From contig OZ251458.1 of NCBI GenBank assembly GCA_965242535.1, positions 4,340,001-4,404,000 of the forward strand: 64,000 nucleotides of DNA. Reading direction: 5' to 3'. Below the pieces are notes generated by a model. The model worked only from the letters and a program-made list of their open reading frames with translations, ran no database searches and had not been told where the DNA came from. Below, piece by piece: positions 7,071-15,369 of the stretch. Made by a program: the position numbers and the translations under genes. Within the stretch, counting starts at the first letter, position 1, and each line of letters begins with the position of its first letter. The DNA is from VXRD01 sp965242535. Lineage in GTDB: Bacteria; Latescibacterota; UBA2968.

Positions 7071-8539
7071 AGTTGAATCGATTTTTTGAGTGCCCTGAGT
7101 GCCGCGCCTTCGGGGGATTTTTTGTAGTAGGGATCGAGGGGGAAGCAACCCGAGATCATGCCATTGCGAGGGGCCGTGGTGCAATCGCTGAAGGTTCGGC
7201 AGAATTTGCGTTTGGCGGTTTCGCCCTTTTGGAGCACGTCTGCGGGCAAGTCGGGGTAGGACAGCACCACGCGCCCGAGGCCGATGAAATCGACCATGCC
7301 ATCGCGCACGAGCGGTTGGGCGACGTGGGGCAGAAATTCTTGCAGATAGGAATAGGCCGTGCCCACGATGAGCAGGTCGGGAAATCGCTTTTTGATTTGC
7401 GCGACCATGCCCACTTGCCGGGCGACGCCCACGAGCGGATCCTCGGGAGGTTGGTAGCCGTCCGACGGAGGAAAATAAGCCGGGCGTTGGATGTGGGGGT
7501 TGTAGTAGGGGCTGCCGGCCGAGAGATTGACGAGCGCGATGTCGAGTTCGCGCAGCAGGTCGAGGAATCGGCAGGTCTCGGCGAGATTGGCGGCGGTGGG
7601 ATCGTTTTCGTCGATGCCAAAGCCGTACTTGTAGGGCAGGCAGTCGTCAAAATTTTCGGGAATGCCCGGGCCGAGTTTTTTGCCTTCGGATCGGTCGGGA
7701 TCCGGATAAAAGGGCACGAAGTCGAACGCGCTGAGGCGCACGCCAATTTGGAGGTCGGGACACTCGGCGCGAATCCCCGCGACGATTTCGCGGAGAAATC
7801 GGGTGCGGTTTTCAAAGCGGCCGCCATAGGGGCCCGGACGGGTGAACGCGCTCAAAAACTCGTGGCCGAGATAGCCGTGGCAGTGTTTGATATCCACGAA
7901 CCGATAGCCGAGGTCGTCTGCCATGCGCGCCGCGTTGAGGTAGTCGTCGATCAGGCTTTTGATCTCGCTGTCGGACAGGATGGGATCGTCCGAGTCAATG
8001 CCGAATTTGCGGTCGAGGATCGGATGGCGATACGCGATGCGGGGTTCGAGTTTGACTTTGTCATTCGGCCTGCAAAAGCGCCCCGAATGCGTCAGTTGAA
8101 GGCCGACGAGCAGGTCGTCGGCGTCGCCGATGTGTTCGCGGTGCGCGGACAGGAGCGCCTCGCGGAGTTGCCCGAGGCCGGCTTTGGTGTGTTCGGCGGC
8201 GTAGAGTTGGTTGGGATTTGCGCGGCCTTCAGCGCGCACGGCAACCGCTTCGCCCCCCCAGATCAATTTGGCGCCGCTCAATCCGAAGTTGTGCCAGCGG
8301 CGCAAGGTGTATGGCGAGGGGTTGCCATCGGGTTCGCCATCCCAGCCCTCCATGGGGTGAATGCAGAAGCGATTCCCAATGCGAAACCCGTGGCAGTCGG
8401 CCGGTTGGGCGAGGGGCGATTCGCCCGCGGTGAGAATTTCCCCATCGCAGGGCAGGTCGAGGCCCAGGCTTTTGACTTGCGCTTTGAATGCGTCGACGGT
8501 TTTGTGATGTCCGATGCGTTGGTACTTTGCCAGAGGCAT
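7067..8539 (-). CDS. NADH:flavin oxidoreductase / Old Yellow Enzyme family
   Basis: FMN-binding TIM-barrel oxidoreductase of 490 residues, larger than classic OYE but with no second NAD domain. Family features are HPMEGWDG near the N-terminus, LTHSGRF, KHCHGYLGHEFLSAF with the substrate-binding histidines, GRFENRTRFLREIV, and GLGRVVLSYPDL near the FMN phosphate site. A late cysteine cluster (FCRTFSDCTTAP...SGC) recalls the FeS-ligand region of dienoyl-CoA-reductase relatives, though the cluster is not certain. ATG at 8537-8539 follows AAGGAG by five bases; the upstream in-frame extension lacks family character. The substrate is unknown. Confidence 0.85.
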   Translation of the reverse strand: MPLAKYQRIGHHKTVDAFKAQVKSLGLDLPCDGEILTAGESPLAQPADCHGFRIGNRFCIHPMEGWDGEPDGNPSPYTLRRWHNFGLSGAKLIWGGEAVAVRAEGRANPNQLYAAEHTKAGLGQLREALLSAHREHIGDADDLLVGLQLTHSGRFCRPNDKVKLEPRIAYRHPILDRKFGIDSDDPILSDSEIKSLIDDYLNAARMADDLGYRFVDIKHCHGYLGHEFLSAFTRPGPYGGRFENRTRFLREIVAGIRAECPDLQIGVRLSAFDFVPFYPDPDRSEGKKLGPGIPENFDDCLPYKYGFGIDENDPTAANLAETCRFLDLLRELDIALVNLSAGSPYYNPHIQRPAYFPPSDGYQPPEDPLVGVARQVGMVAQIKKRFPDLLIVGTAYSYLQEFLPHVAQPLVRDGMVDFIGLGRVVLSYPDLPADVLQKGETAKRKFCRTFSDCTTAPRNGMISGCFPLDPYYKKSPEGAALRALKKSIQL

Positions 8540-8640
8540 TGGCACTCCTTTGGCGATAAATGGGTTGCGTTGAACGGCGCAGAAGACTATGAATATACCA
8601 AAGGATGTTTTGTCGGGCAATGTTTCTGAAAGGAGTGGCT

Positions 8641-9603
8641 ATGGAGGGACGTGTGCAAATCGTGGTGCCGGGCGATGATCCCGTGCAGATCGCGGGGTCG
8701 CCCCATCTCGAGAAATTGGCGCCTTACGGCGATGTGGTGCTCTACGATACGCGGCCCGCGTCATCGGCAGAGAAAATCGCCCGGGTGCGAGACGCCGATG
8801 TGATCGTGAACACGCGCGGCGCAGTCACATGGGGCGAGGCCGAGTTTTCCCACTTGCCCAAGTTGAAGATGATCGCGACCTGTTCGATCGGCACGGACAT
8901 GTTCGATTTGGACGCCGCAAAAGCGCGGGGGATTGCGATTTGCAACCAGCCGGGCAGAACCGCGCCCGTGGTGGCCGAACACATTTTCGGGCTGATGTTC
9001 GCGGTGGCAAAACGCGCGGCGTATTTTACCGCAGCGATGAAAAACGGGGGCTGGCCTCGGCTGGACAACGCGATGCTCCAGGGCAAGACATTGGGGATCA
9101 TCGGCGCGGGCAATACCGGGGCGGAGATGGCGCGCCTCGCGCGGGCCATTGGCATGGACGTGACCGCGTGGACCTTTCACCCATCCGTTGAACGAGGCGA
9201 ACGACTCGGCGTGCGATTCGTGGAATGGGACGCGCTGCTCGAAACCGCGGATGTGATCAGTTTGCACGTCGCGCTGACAGAGGATACCGAAGGGTTGATC
9301 GGAAAGGCCGAGTTGGCGAAGATGAAAAAGGGCGCGTTGTTGCTAAACGGCGCGCGCGGCGCGATCGTCGATACGGCCGCGCTCGCAGACGCGCTAAATC
9401 GCGGGCATATCGGCGGGGCGGGCATCGATGTGTACGAGGATGAACCCCCGCCATCGGATCATCCCCTGTTTGCGTGCGAACAAGTGGTGCTCACCCCGCA
9501 TTGCGCGGACATGACCCCCGAAGGCGTGGATTTGCTCAACAGCGGCGCGGTGGAAAATGTGATCGCATTTTTGGAAGGCAGAACGCAAAATGCGGTGGGG
9601 TGA
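8641..9603 (+). CDS. D-isomer-specific 2-hydroxyacid dehydrogenase
   Basis: NAD-dependent reduction or oxidation of a 2-keto/2-hydroxy acid; 320 residues. The Rossmann motif is GIIGAGNTGAEMARLARAIG. Catalytic residues are visible in order: Arg in NGARGAIVD, Glu in DVYEDEPPP and His in LTPHCADMT. The N-terminal catalytic domain includes ATCSIGTDMFDLDAAKARGI. ATG at 8641 is chosen for the AAAGGAG seven bases upstream. It diverges from the OYE gene with a spacer of about 100 bases, so the pair may share a control region. The substrate (phosphoglycerate, hydroxypyruvate or other) cannot be told. Confidence 0.9.
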   Translation: MEGRVQIVVPGDDPVQIAGSPHLEKLAPYGDVVLYDTRPASSAEKIARVRDADVIVNTRGAVTWGEAEFSHLPKLKMIATCSIGTDMFDLDAAKARGIAICNQPGRTAPVVAEHIFGLMFAVAKRAAYFTAAMKNGGWPRLDNAMLQGKTLGIIGAGNTGAEMARLARAIGMDVTAWTFHPSVERGERLGVRFVEWDALLETADVISLHVALTEDTEGLIGKAELAKMKKGALLLNGARGAIVDTAALADALNRGHIGGAGIDVYEDEPPPSDHPLFACEQVVLTPHCADMTPEGVDLLNSGAVENVIAFLEGRTQNAVG

Positions 9604-9616
9604 GGCGGGGAGACGG

Positions 9617-9702
9617 GAGAGGCGAGAGGCGAGAGGCGAGAGGCGAGAGGCGAGAGGCGAGAGGCGAGAGGCGAGAGGCGAGAGGCGAGAGGCGAGAGGC
9701 GA
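9617..9702 (+). repeat. GCGAGAG heptamer satellite
   Basis: About twelve uninterrupted copies of the 7-base unit GCGAGAG, directly after the dehydrogenase stop codon. A half copy of the GTAGGGACAGGC hairpin repeat follows at 9707. The perfect periodicity suggests recent slippage expansion. Confidence 0.9.
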
Positions 9703-9727
9703 GCTAGTAGGGACAGGCCCTTCGCAT

Positions 9728-10813
9728 TCAGGCAGTTGCGATATACCCCTCGCGCGTCAAGAGTTCGGCCATGAGGACGGCACCGCCGGCTGCGCCGCGC
9801 ACGGTGTTGTGGCTCAAGGCGATGAATTTGTAGTCGAAAATGGCGTCTTCGCGCAGGCGGCCAAGCGCGATGCCCATGCCATTGCCCGAGTCGCGGTCCA
9901 AGCGCGTTTGCGGGCGGTCATCGCCTTCGAGGTACTCGATGAATGTTTTGGGCGAGGAGGGCAGGCCCGCGGCTTTGGGATGGCTCGTGAAATCCCGCCA
10001 CCGCACGAGGATGTCTTGGAGATCGGGTTTTTTGTCGAACGAGACGGATACGGCGGCCATGTGTCCATCGCTGACCGGCACGCGGACGCATTGGGCGGAA
10101 ATGACGGGCGTGCGCGTGGGCGCGATTTCGCCCTTGGCGATGTGCCCCCAAATTTTGAGGGGTTCGCGCTCGCTCTTTTCCTCTTCCCCGCCGATGTAGG
10201 GGATGACGTTGTCCGCCATTTCCGGCCATGACGCAAAGGTCTCTCCCGCGCCGGAGATGGCCTGATAGGTGCAGACAGAGGCTTTGGCAGGGCCAAATTC
10301 CGACAAGGCGTGCAAGGCCGGGACGTAGGGCTGGATGGAGCAGTTGGGTTTGACGGCGATAAAGCCGCGTTGGACGCGCAGGCGTTTGCGTTGCGCTGGG
10401 ATGATTTCCGCGTGTTGCGGGTTGATTTCGGGCAAGAGCATGGGCACATCCGGAGTCCAGCGGTGCGCCGAGTTGTTGGAAATGACCGGGGTTTCCGCTT
10501 TGGCGTAATTTTCTTCGAGGATGCGGATCTCCCCTTTTTCCATGTCGAGGGCACAGCAGACGAAATCGACCTGAGACGCGATGGCGTCGATTTCCCGCAC
10601 GTCTTGGACGACGAGGTCAGCGGCCGTTGAGGGAATGGCGACATCGGGTTGCGTCCACCGGCCCGCCACGGCTTCCCGATACGTTTTGCCGGCAGAGCGC
10701 GGGCTGGCCGCCACCGCGGCGATTTCGTACCACGGGTGATCCGCGAGCGAGGTGACAAAGCGTTGCCCGACCATGCCGGTCGCGCCGAGCACGCCTACTT
10801 TGAGCTTGGACAT
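9728..10813 (-). CDS. asd: Aspartate-semialdehyde dehydrogenase
   Basis: Reduces aspartyl phosphate to the semialdehyde at the branch to lysine/diaminopimelate, methionine and threonine. 361 residues. The NADP-binding GVLGATGMVGQRFV is N-terminal. The catalytic cysteine lies in VKPNCSIQPYVPAL, and a QAISGAGETFASW segment replaces the SGAG loop of archaeal/fungal-type enzymes. Active-site basic residues lie in CVRVPVSDGH. The length and TxQAxSGAG pattern place it with the archaeal-type Asd rather than the E. coli type. ATG at 10811-10813 has AAAGGAA upstream; the longer upstream frame is not family-like. Confidence 0.92.
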   Translation of the reverse strand: MSKLKVGVLGATGMVGQRFVTSLADHPWYEIAAVAASPRSAGKTYREAVAGRWTQPDVAIPSTAADLVVQDVREIDAIASQVDFVCCALDMEKGEIRILEENYAKAETPVISNNSAHRWTPDVPMLLPEINPQHAEIIPAQRKRLRVQRGFIAVKPNCSIQPYVPALHALSEFGPAKASVCTYQAISGAGETFASWPEMADNVIPYIGGEEEKSEREPLKIWGHIAKGEIAPTRTPVISAQCVRVPVSDGHMAAVSVSFDKKPDLQDILVRWRDFTSHPKAAGLPSSPKTFIEYLEGDDRPQTRLDRDSGNGMGIALGRLREDAIFDYKFIALSHNTVRGAAGGAVLMAELLTREGYIATA

Positions 10814-11042
10814 GGATTTCCTTTGAAAAGAATACCGATAGACTACGGGGGGTTGGCGTTTGCCCGTTCCGTATCGCATCGAGAGTTGCGTGTGAATTTT
10901 GGATACCAACCCCGTCGTTCAGAAAAAGGGTTAGCGAATCACAAAATGGCTTTGCGTTTGGAATATACCATTTACCCGCTTGGGAACAATGAAAAGTTCT
11001 CCTTTCTAAACGGAATGAAAGCGGTTGCTGAGGTGATCTCCC

Positions 11043-12047
11043 ATGAACTATTCAATTTCAGAAATCAAAGCGGCATTGGGAACGTGCAGCCGATTGTCGC
11101 TGGCCGATTTGCCCACGCCGTTGACCGAGTGTGCGCGGTTGGCAAAGACCTTGGGCGGGCCGCGTCTGTTGGTCAAGCGCGAGGATCAAACCGGCTTGGC
11201 GTTTGGGGGCAACAAGGTGCGCGAGTTCGAGTATTCGGTCGCGCCCGCTGTGGATGAGGGGTATGACGTGTTGTTGCACGGCGCGGCGTCGCAGTCGAAT
11301 CAATCGCGGCTGACCGCAGCGGTTGCGGCTAAATTGGGCATGAAAGCGGTGATGGTCGGGCGCAAGGACGATCGTGCAACCCCGGTGAATGGCAATTTAT
11401 TGCTCGCGCATCTGTTCGGCGCGACCGTGCATCTGATCGAGCGCGAAGAGGAAAAAGAAGCCGTCATCGCAAACTTAAAAGCCGAGGGGCACAAGGTCTA
11501 TAACACGAGCTCGGACGGGTATTACTACCGCAGCGTCTCGTATGTGGATGGGTTTTTGGAATTGTGGGAACAGGTGCGGGCATTGGATGTGCGCCCCGAT
11601 GCGATCTATGTCTGCGCGGGTGTGCATACGCATGTCGGGCTGGCGGTCGGCGCGAAAGCCTTGGGCGTGGACGTGCGGATTGTCGGCATCAGCCCAAGCC
11701 CACAGGACGATGCGGCGAAGAATGTGCAACTCGCGGACGTGGCAAATGAGGTGTGCAACATTCTGAAATTGGACGTGCATTTTACAGCGCGGGATTTTGA
11801 GAGCTGCGGCGAGTACGCAGGCCCTGCTTACGGCGTATTGACGCCCGAGGCGCGAGAGGCGGTTTTGATCGCCGCGCAAACCGAGGGATTGTTGCTCGAC
11901 CCGGTTTATGCGGGCAAGACATTTGGCGCGCTGATCGATCACATCCGCGCGGGGTGGTACGCCGAGGATCAAACCGTGGTCTTCGTCCATACGGGCGGCA
12001 CGCCTGCGCTGTTCGCGTATGGCGATGAATTGCTGGCCGGTGGTTAG
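11043..12047 (+). CDS. D-cysteine desulfhydrase / ACC deaminase family PLP enzyme
   Basis: Fold-type II pyridoxal-phosphate enzyme of 334 residues. The lysine expected to bind PLP is in FGGNKVREFE, preceded by LLVKREDQTGLAFG. HGAASQSNQSR is the substrate-carboxylate loop, and VFVHTGGTPALFAY is the phosphate-binding glycine loop near the C-terminus. These features match D-cysteine desulfhydrase and 1-aminocyclopropane-1-carboxylate deaminase, which cannot be separated here with certainty. GAGG upstream of ATG 11043 supports the start. It stands alone, convergent with the aldolase operon. Confidence 0.87.
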   Translation: MNYSISEIKAALGTCSRLSLADLPTPLTECARLAKTLGGPRLLVKREDQTGLAFGGNKVREFEYSVAPAVDEGYDVLLHGAASQSNQSRLTAAVAAKLGMKAVMVGRKDDRATPVNGNLLLAHLFGATVHLIEREEEKEAVIANLKAEGHKVYNTSSDGYYYRSVSYVDGFLELWEQVRALDVRPDAIYVCAGVHTHVGLAVGAKALGVDVRIVGISPSPQDDAAKNVQLADVANEVCNILKLDVHFTARDFESCGEYAGPAYGVLTPEAREAVLIAAQTEGLLLDPVYAGKTFGALIDHIRAGWYAEDQTVVFVHTGGTPALFAYGDELLAGG

Positions 12048-12231
12048 GAATCAGACCGCACGCATGTGCGTTGTCCCAATCTCCAATCCCGTTAGCCAAA
12101 GGCAAAAGGCGAGAACGACGAAAAATGGGATCACAGGGACGGTGCTCCCGTGCCTCGCCCAAAGATGTAATGCTAAATTGATTTTCTGTTGACCGGCTGT
12201 GATGCAATATGCGACCTGCAAATGATCTCCT

Positions 12232-12513
12232 TGCCGTTACACAGTACGTCAAATAAGCCCTGACAAAATGCCATCCCCAAAGACCATCAGCTAAAGCCAT
12301 CACGCACAGCGCGCAAGTCCGTCTCGCAACGCACTTTTATTTTTTACCCACCTTGCAGGCCGACGCATGTCGTTCTGTTACAAAAGCGCTTTGCGCTGTG
12401 CCTAGCCCCTCGGCGTTTGAGAGCGGCATTTTTTGCCTACTTTTTTTTGCTGTTGAAAAAAAGTAGGTCGCCGAAGGCATCAAAGGCAACCCACGATGCT
12501 TTAGAGCCAAATG
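12232..12513 (-). repeat. Dispersed hairpin element, copy B
   Basis: Inverted copy of the element described for 2084-2552. The main hairpin is at 12436-12467 (CCTAC plus T-run / A-run plus GTAGG) and the flanking blocks GGCATTTTTTGCC and CGAAGGCATC are preserved. Its distal end is lost: similarity stops after GATGCTTTAGAGCCAA. It occupies the middle of the 600-base gap between the desulfhydrase and aldolase genes; 12048-12231 shows nothing recognisable. Confidence 0.8.
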
Positions 12514-12589
12514 CTTGAAACAAGCAACGCATGAGTGCTACGGAACGTCCGTTCCTCATGCCTCATTCCTCCTAGATGAGAGGCAAAAC

Positions 12590-12637
12590 AAAAAAATAGC
12601 CGCCGAGGCTTGGCCCTCAGCGGCTGTTCTTTTTTTG
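12590..12637. terminator. Bidirectional rho-independent terminator
   Basis: AGCCGC...GCGGCT stem with an inner GAGG/CCTC pairing, flanked by an A-run on the left and TTCTTTTTTT on the right. It can stop transcription of both convergent units, the desulfhydrase gene and the aldolase operon, whose stop codon is 8 bases away. Confidence 0.85.
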
Positions 12638-12645
12638 GACGCCGA

Positions 12646-13434
12646 TCACGCGCCCTCGACGGCTTTTCTCAGTGCGTCGCCGTTGTTTCGCCACCAGGAA
12701 TGCAGGATTGAAATATCGACCCCGATGTTGAAGTGCCGCACGCCCATGTCGAGATACGCCTTGGCCTCGTCGGACGACATGATCTCTGCGCGGGGGGGAA
12801 CGCCCATGCTCAACGCGGTCTTGAACACCTCGTTGTGCGCGTCCAACACGCCCGGATCATTGCGATGCCCGGCCTTGCCGACGCTCATCGAATAATCCGA
12901 AGGGCCCCACTGCACCATATCCACGCCCGGAACCGAGAGAATCGCCTCCAGATTTTCCACCGCCTCCTTTTTTTCGATCATCAGCACGACCACGGTATCC
13001 CGCATGGCCTTCACGTAGTCGGCGCCGCCGCCGTAGCCCATATACGTATTGCGCCGCGTGTACACGCTGTAAAGACCGCCGTCTTCGGGCGTATCGGGCA
13101 GGGTCACGCGCACGCACGTTCTCGCGTCTTCTTCCGTGCGGCAATCGGTGAACAAAATGCTGCCGAATCCGGACCCAATCGCCCGTTGCGCCAAGTAGTG
13201 CTGATGGCTGCGGTCGATCTTAAACATCATGCCCATGTCGTACAACTCGGCTGCGCGGCACAGATTGTCGAGATCGTAGAGGTCAAACGTGCCGTATTCG
13301 CCGACGTATTCGACATAGTCGTACAGCCCCGTATGTCCAATCGCTTCCACAATCGCCGGCCAACTCGAGTGGATGCGCGTGCCGATGGTCGGCTCGCCCG
13401 CATCCAGTTTTTCTCGAATGATGTTGGGTTTCAC
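12646..13434 (-). CDS. HpcH/HpaI family aldolase
   Basis: Class II metal-dependent aldolase of the HpcH/HpaI (2-keto-3-deoxy-acid / 4-hydroxy-2-oxo-acid) type; 262 residues. A TIM barrel is indicated with IGTRIHSSWPAIVEAIG near the N-terminus. The metal-binding glutamate is probably in VVLMIEKKEAVENLEAIL, and the aspartate in VQWGPSDYSMSVG. GTG at 13434 is the start: AAGGAG lies upstream, and GTGA overlaps the stop of the preceding aldo/keto reductase gene, implying translational coupling. The substrate is probably a sugar-acid-derived keto acid, by analogy only. The stop is followed by a strong terminator. Confidence 0.87.
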   Translation of the reverse strand: MKPNIIREKLDAGEPTIGTRIHSSWPAIVEAIGHTGLYDYVEYVGEYGTFDLYDLDNLCRAAELYDMGMMFKIDRSHQHYLAQRAIGSGFGSILFTDCRTEEDARTCVRVTLPDTPEDGGLYSVYTRRNTYMGYGGGADYVKAMRDTVVVLMIEKKEAVENLEAILSVPGVDMVQWGPSDYSMSVGKAGHRNDPGVLDAHNEVFKTALSMGVPPRAEIMSSDEAKAYLDMGVRHFNIGVDISILHSWWRNNGDALRKAVEGA

Positions 13435-14351
13435 AATGCACTCCTTTGGTTTGAAGGTGATGTTCCAAACAACGCCTGAAAAGCCCGCTTCGTTTTTTGC
13501 AACACGTCTTTGGGCAATGTTTCGCCATCCGAAATTTTCACATTCTCCGCGAGGTGATCCGCGTCGGTCGATCCCACGATGGCCGTACACACATCGGGAT
13601 GCGACAGCGCGAAACGCAACGCGAATTCGATCAAGGGCATGCCGCCCGCCAATTCTTTTAGGGGCATGAGCTGCGCGCGATCCCACGGATCGCCCATATA
13701 CGCCCCATCTGGCCTCGCAGCCATGAGATACACCCCATTTGCAATGGGTCGCTTGATGATCGTCCCGATATGTCGGGCGTGCAAAACGGGCATCAAATTT
13801 TCCGCGGATTCCTGATATAGCGCGTTGTAGGTAAATTCCTGCGTATCCAAATCCCACTTTGTCGCCGCCTCAGCCGCTATTGGGCCATCTGCCGACACGC
13901 CGACAAATCTCGCCCATCCCTTGGCCTTGGCTTCAAACAGCGCGTCAAACGCCGCGTTCCAATCGCTACCTTCACTCGGCAAGCCGTGAAATTGCACGAT
14001 ATCGATCACATCCATCTTCAGCTTTGATCGGCTCGTATCTATCGTCTGCAAAATGCCTTTGGGCGAATAATCCTTCACAGTCTCGCGCTTGCCGCCTTTG
14101 ATCACTTGATAATCGCCGCACTTGGTGGCGAGGATAAATTCGTCTTTGCGATGGGCGATAAATTTCCCGATCCGCGATTCGCTGTCGCCATACATAGCAG
14201 CGGTATCTAGAAATGTGATGCCCAAATCGAGCGTGCGGTTTAGCACGGCTTCAACCTGCGCGTTGGGCAATGCGGGATTGCCGATTTGCGCGGCGCCGAA
14301 ACCGATTTCCGACACTTGCAAGCCCGTCTCTCCCAATGTCCGAAATTTCAT
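13431..14351 (-). CDS. Aldo/keto reductase
   Basis: NADPH-dependent carbonyl reductase of 306 residues. The catalytic tetrad can be seen: Asp and Tyr in FLDTAAMYGDSES, Lys in FILATKCGDY, His in DIVQFHGLP. The C-terminal cofactor-binding segment includes AIVGSTDADHL. ATG at 14349-14351 follows GGAGG by five bases. It is the first gene of a two-gene operon, overlapping the aldolase start by four bases. The pairing suggests oxidation or reduction of a sugar or its acid followed by retro-aldol cleavage, which is inference. Confidence 0.9.
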   Translation of the reverse strand: MKFRTLGETGLQVSEIGFGAAQIGNPALPNAQVEAVLNRTLDLGITFLDTAAMYGDSESRIGKFIAHRKDEFILATKCGDYQVIKGGKRETVKDYSPKGILQTIDTSRSKLKMDVIDIVQFHGLPSEGSDWNAAFDALFEAKAKGWARFVGVSADGPIAAEAATKWDLDTQEFTYNALYQESAENLMPVLHARHIGTIIKRPIANGVYLMAARPDGAYMGDPWDRAQLMPLKELAGGMPLIEFALRFALSHPDVCTAIVGSTDADHLAENVKISDGETLPKDVLQKTKRAFQALFGTSPSNQRSAL

Positions 14352-14545
14352 GCCAGCCTCCAATGTGCCCGTGTGCCTACTTGCACGAGTCGTAAAAATG
14401 TCGTATATAATACGGCCAAACGCCGCTGAAATCACTAAAAAAACAATGGGATAAAATCATGCATACCCATGATAGCTTTTGATCAGTAGCCTCGCTTACG
14501 GGCCGTCCACGCGCCGGTCAATGAATTGATTGTGATGAAAGACGG

Positions 14546-14660
14546 ATCGCGGATTACACAGATTAAGGGATTAAAGGCGGATTAAAAACGAGAGTAGGGC
14601 AAAGGGCAGAGAGGCGGATGAAAGATCGCGGAGGACGCGGAGGACGCAGATGAAAGGCGA
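14546..14660 (+). repeat. Purine-rich degenerate repeat (GATTAAAGG type)
   Basis: Contains CGCGGATTACACAGATTAAG, then GATTAAAGGCGGATTAAA and a GA-rich stretch with AGGGCAGAGAGGCGGATGAAA. The same phrases recur in the same order at about 19040-19290. It lies in the spacer 14352-14796, where no gene is seen. Confidence 0.6.
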
Positions 14661-14705
14661 GAAGCGGTGGTCATCGGTCAATCAGCCGCCAAGTCCCCAT
14701 CAATT

Positions 14706-14731
14706 GTAGGGACAGGCCCCCGTGCCTGTCC
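14706..14731 (+). repeat. GGACAGGC hairpin repeat
   Basis: 26-bp unit starting GTAGGGACAGGC with a perfect 8-bp stem GGACAGGC/GCCTGTCC. Similar units are found around 15.1, 18.9, 25.8, 49.9 and 61.4-62.0 kb. Here it sits in a longer repeated block (ATCAAT...CCAGCGG.GAAACGATCAG) shared with 15089 and 15175. Confidence 0.85.
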
Positions 14732-14796
14732 GCGAATCCAGCGGTGAAACGATCAGGGGGCAGTCCACCCCAAAAACGGATCTCGGAGGTCGCACG

Positions 14797-15045
14797 ATGA
14801 ACGTACAGACAAAACCGCTCAATGACATCACGCAACAGGCCCTTGCTTTATTGACCAAAGAACTCGGGATTGCGAACACCGTGCGTTTTCTCAATCAGTT
14901 TTCACCCGGTTATGGCGACTATACTGTGGAACGGGACGCGCTGTTTGCAGATTTGACCCTCGACGAAATTCTCGCGGCGATCAAAAACCAGAAAGCAACC
15001 ACAGATGAACACGGATGGCAGATCGCGGCGGAAAGAAGAAAATAG
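14797..15045 (+). CDS. Conserved-looking small protein of unknown function
   Basis: 82 residues, acidic and helical, with the central pattern FLNQFSPGYGDYTVERD followed by LTLDEILAAIKNQK. ATG at 14797 has GGAGG seven bases upstream; the in-frame upstream extension runs into a hairpin repeat and is unlikely. The gene is enclosed by three copies of the GGACAGGC repeat block. Small proteins with this look often occur as orphan antitoxin-like or regulatory proteins, but no partner gene follows, and no function is assigned. Confidence 0.55.
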   Translation: MNVQTKPLNDITQQALALLTKELGIANTVRFLNQFSPGYGDYTVERDALFADLTLDEILAAIKNQKATTDEHGWQIAAERRK

Positions 15046-15088
15046 GGTAGCGGGTCATCGGTCCATCAGCCGCCATGCCCCATCAATC

Positions 15089-15114
15089 GTAGGGACAGGC
15101 CCCCGTGCCTGTCC
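15089..15114 (+). repeat. GGACAGGC hairpin repeat
   Basis: Second copy of the 26-bp hairpin in this spacer, identical in its stem and loop to the copy at 14706. Confidence 0.85.
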
Positions 15115-15174
15115 GCGAATCCAGCGGCGAAACGATCAGCGACCATCGGGCCATCGGCCATGCCCCCATCAATC

Positions 15175-15200
15175 GTAGGGACAGGCCCCCGTGCCTGTCC
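15175..15200 (+). repeat. GGACAGGC hairpin repeat
   Basis: Third copy in this spacer. With the 15089 copy it forms a tandem block with an 86-base period that also includes CCAGCGG.GAAACGATCAGCGA and GCCATCGGGCCATC. The spacer 15046-15369 has no gene. Confidence 0.85.
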
Positions 15201-15276
15201 GCGAATCCAGCGGGGAAACGATCAGCGAGCCATCGGGCCATCAGCCATGCCCCTATCGCGTACGTAAGGGCGCAAT

Positions 15277-15312
15277 GTACGTAAGGGCGTAAAATTTTAC
15301 GCCCTTACGTAC
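15277..15312. repeat. 36-bp perfect palindrome
   Basis: Extended copy of the palindrome at 6928-6955, with GTAC added at both ends. A partial left arm (GTACGTAAGGGCG) precedes it at 15260-15272. It lies about 60 bases upstream of the hydrolase gene. Confidence 0.85.
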
Positions 15313-15369
15313 CCCCTATGTACCTCTTAAGTACGCCACACCCGTACAGGTCTGAAAAACGGAGATGCC

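Noticed and set aside
7073..8629. 518-codon plus-strand open frame across the OYE gene
   Set aside because: The antisense frame of the flavin oxidoreductase; composition is typical of a codon-bias shadow and no motif is present.
9617..9702. Short regular repeats that could suggest a CRISPR array
   Set aside because: The period is 7 bases with no spacers; it is a simple satellite, and no cas gene is in the window.
12646..13857. Long 403-codon version of the aldolase gene
   Set aside because: The N-terminal 140 codons overlap the aldo/keto reductase gene in another frame and have no aldolase features; GTG 13434 has the ribosome-binding site.
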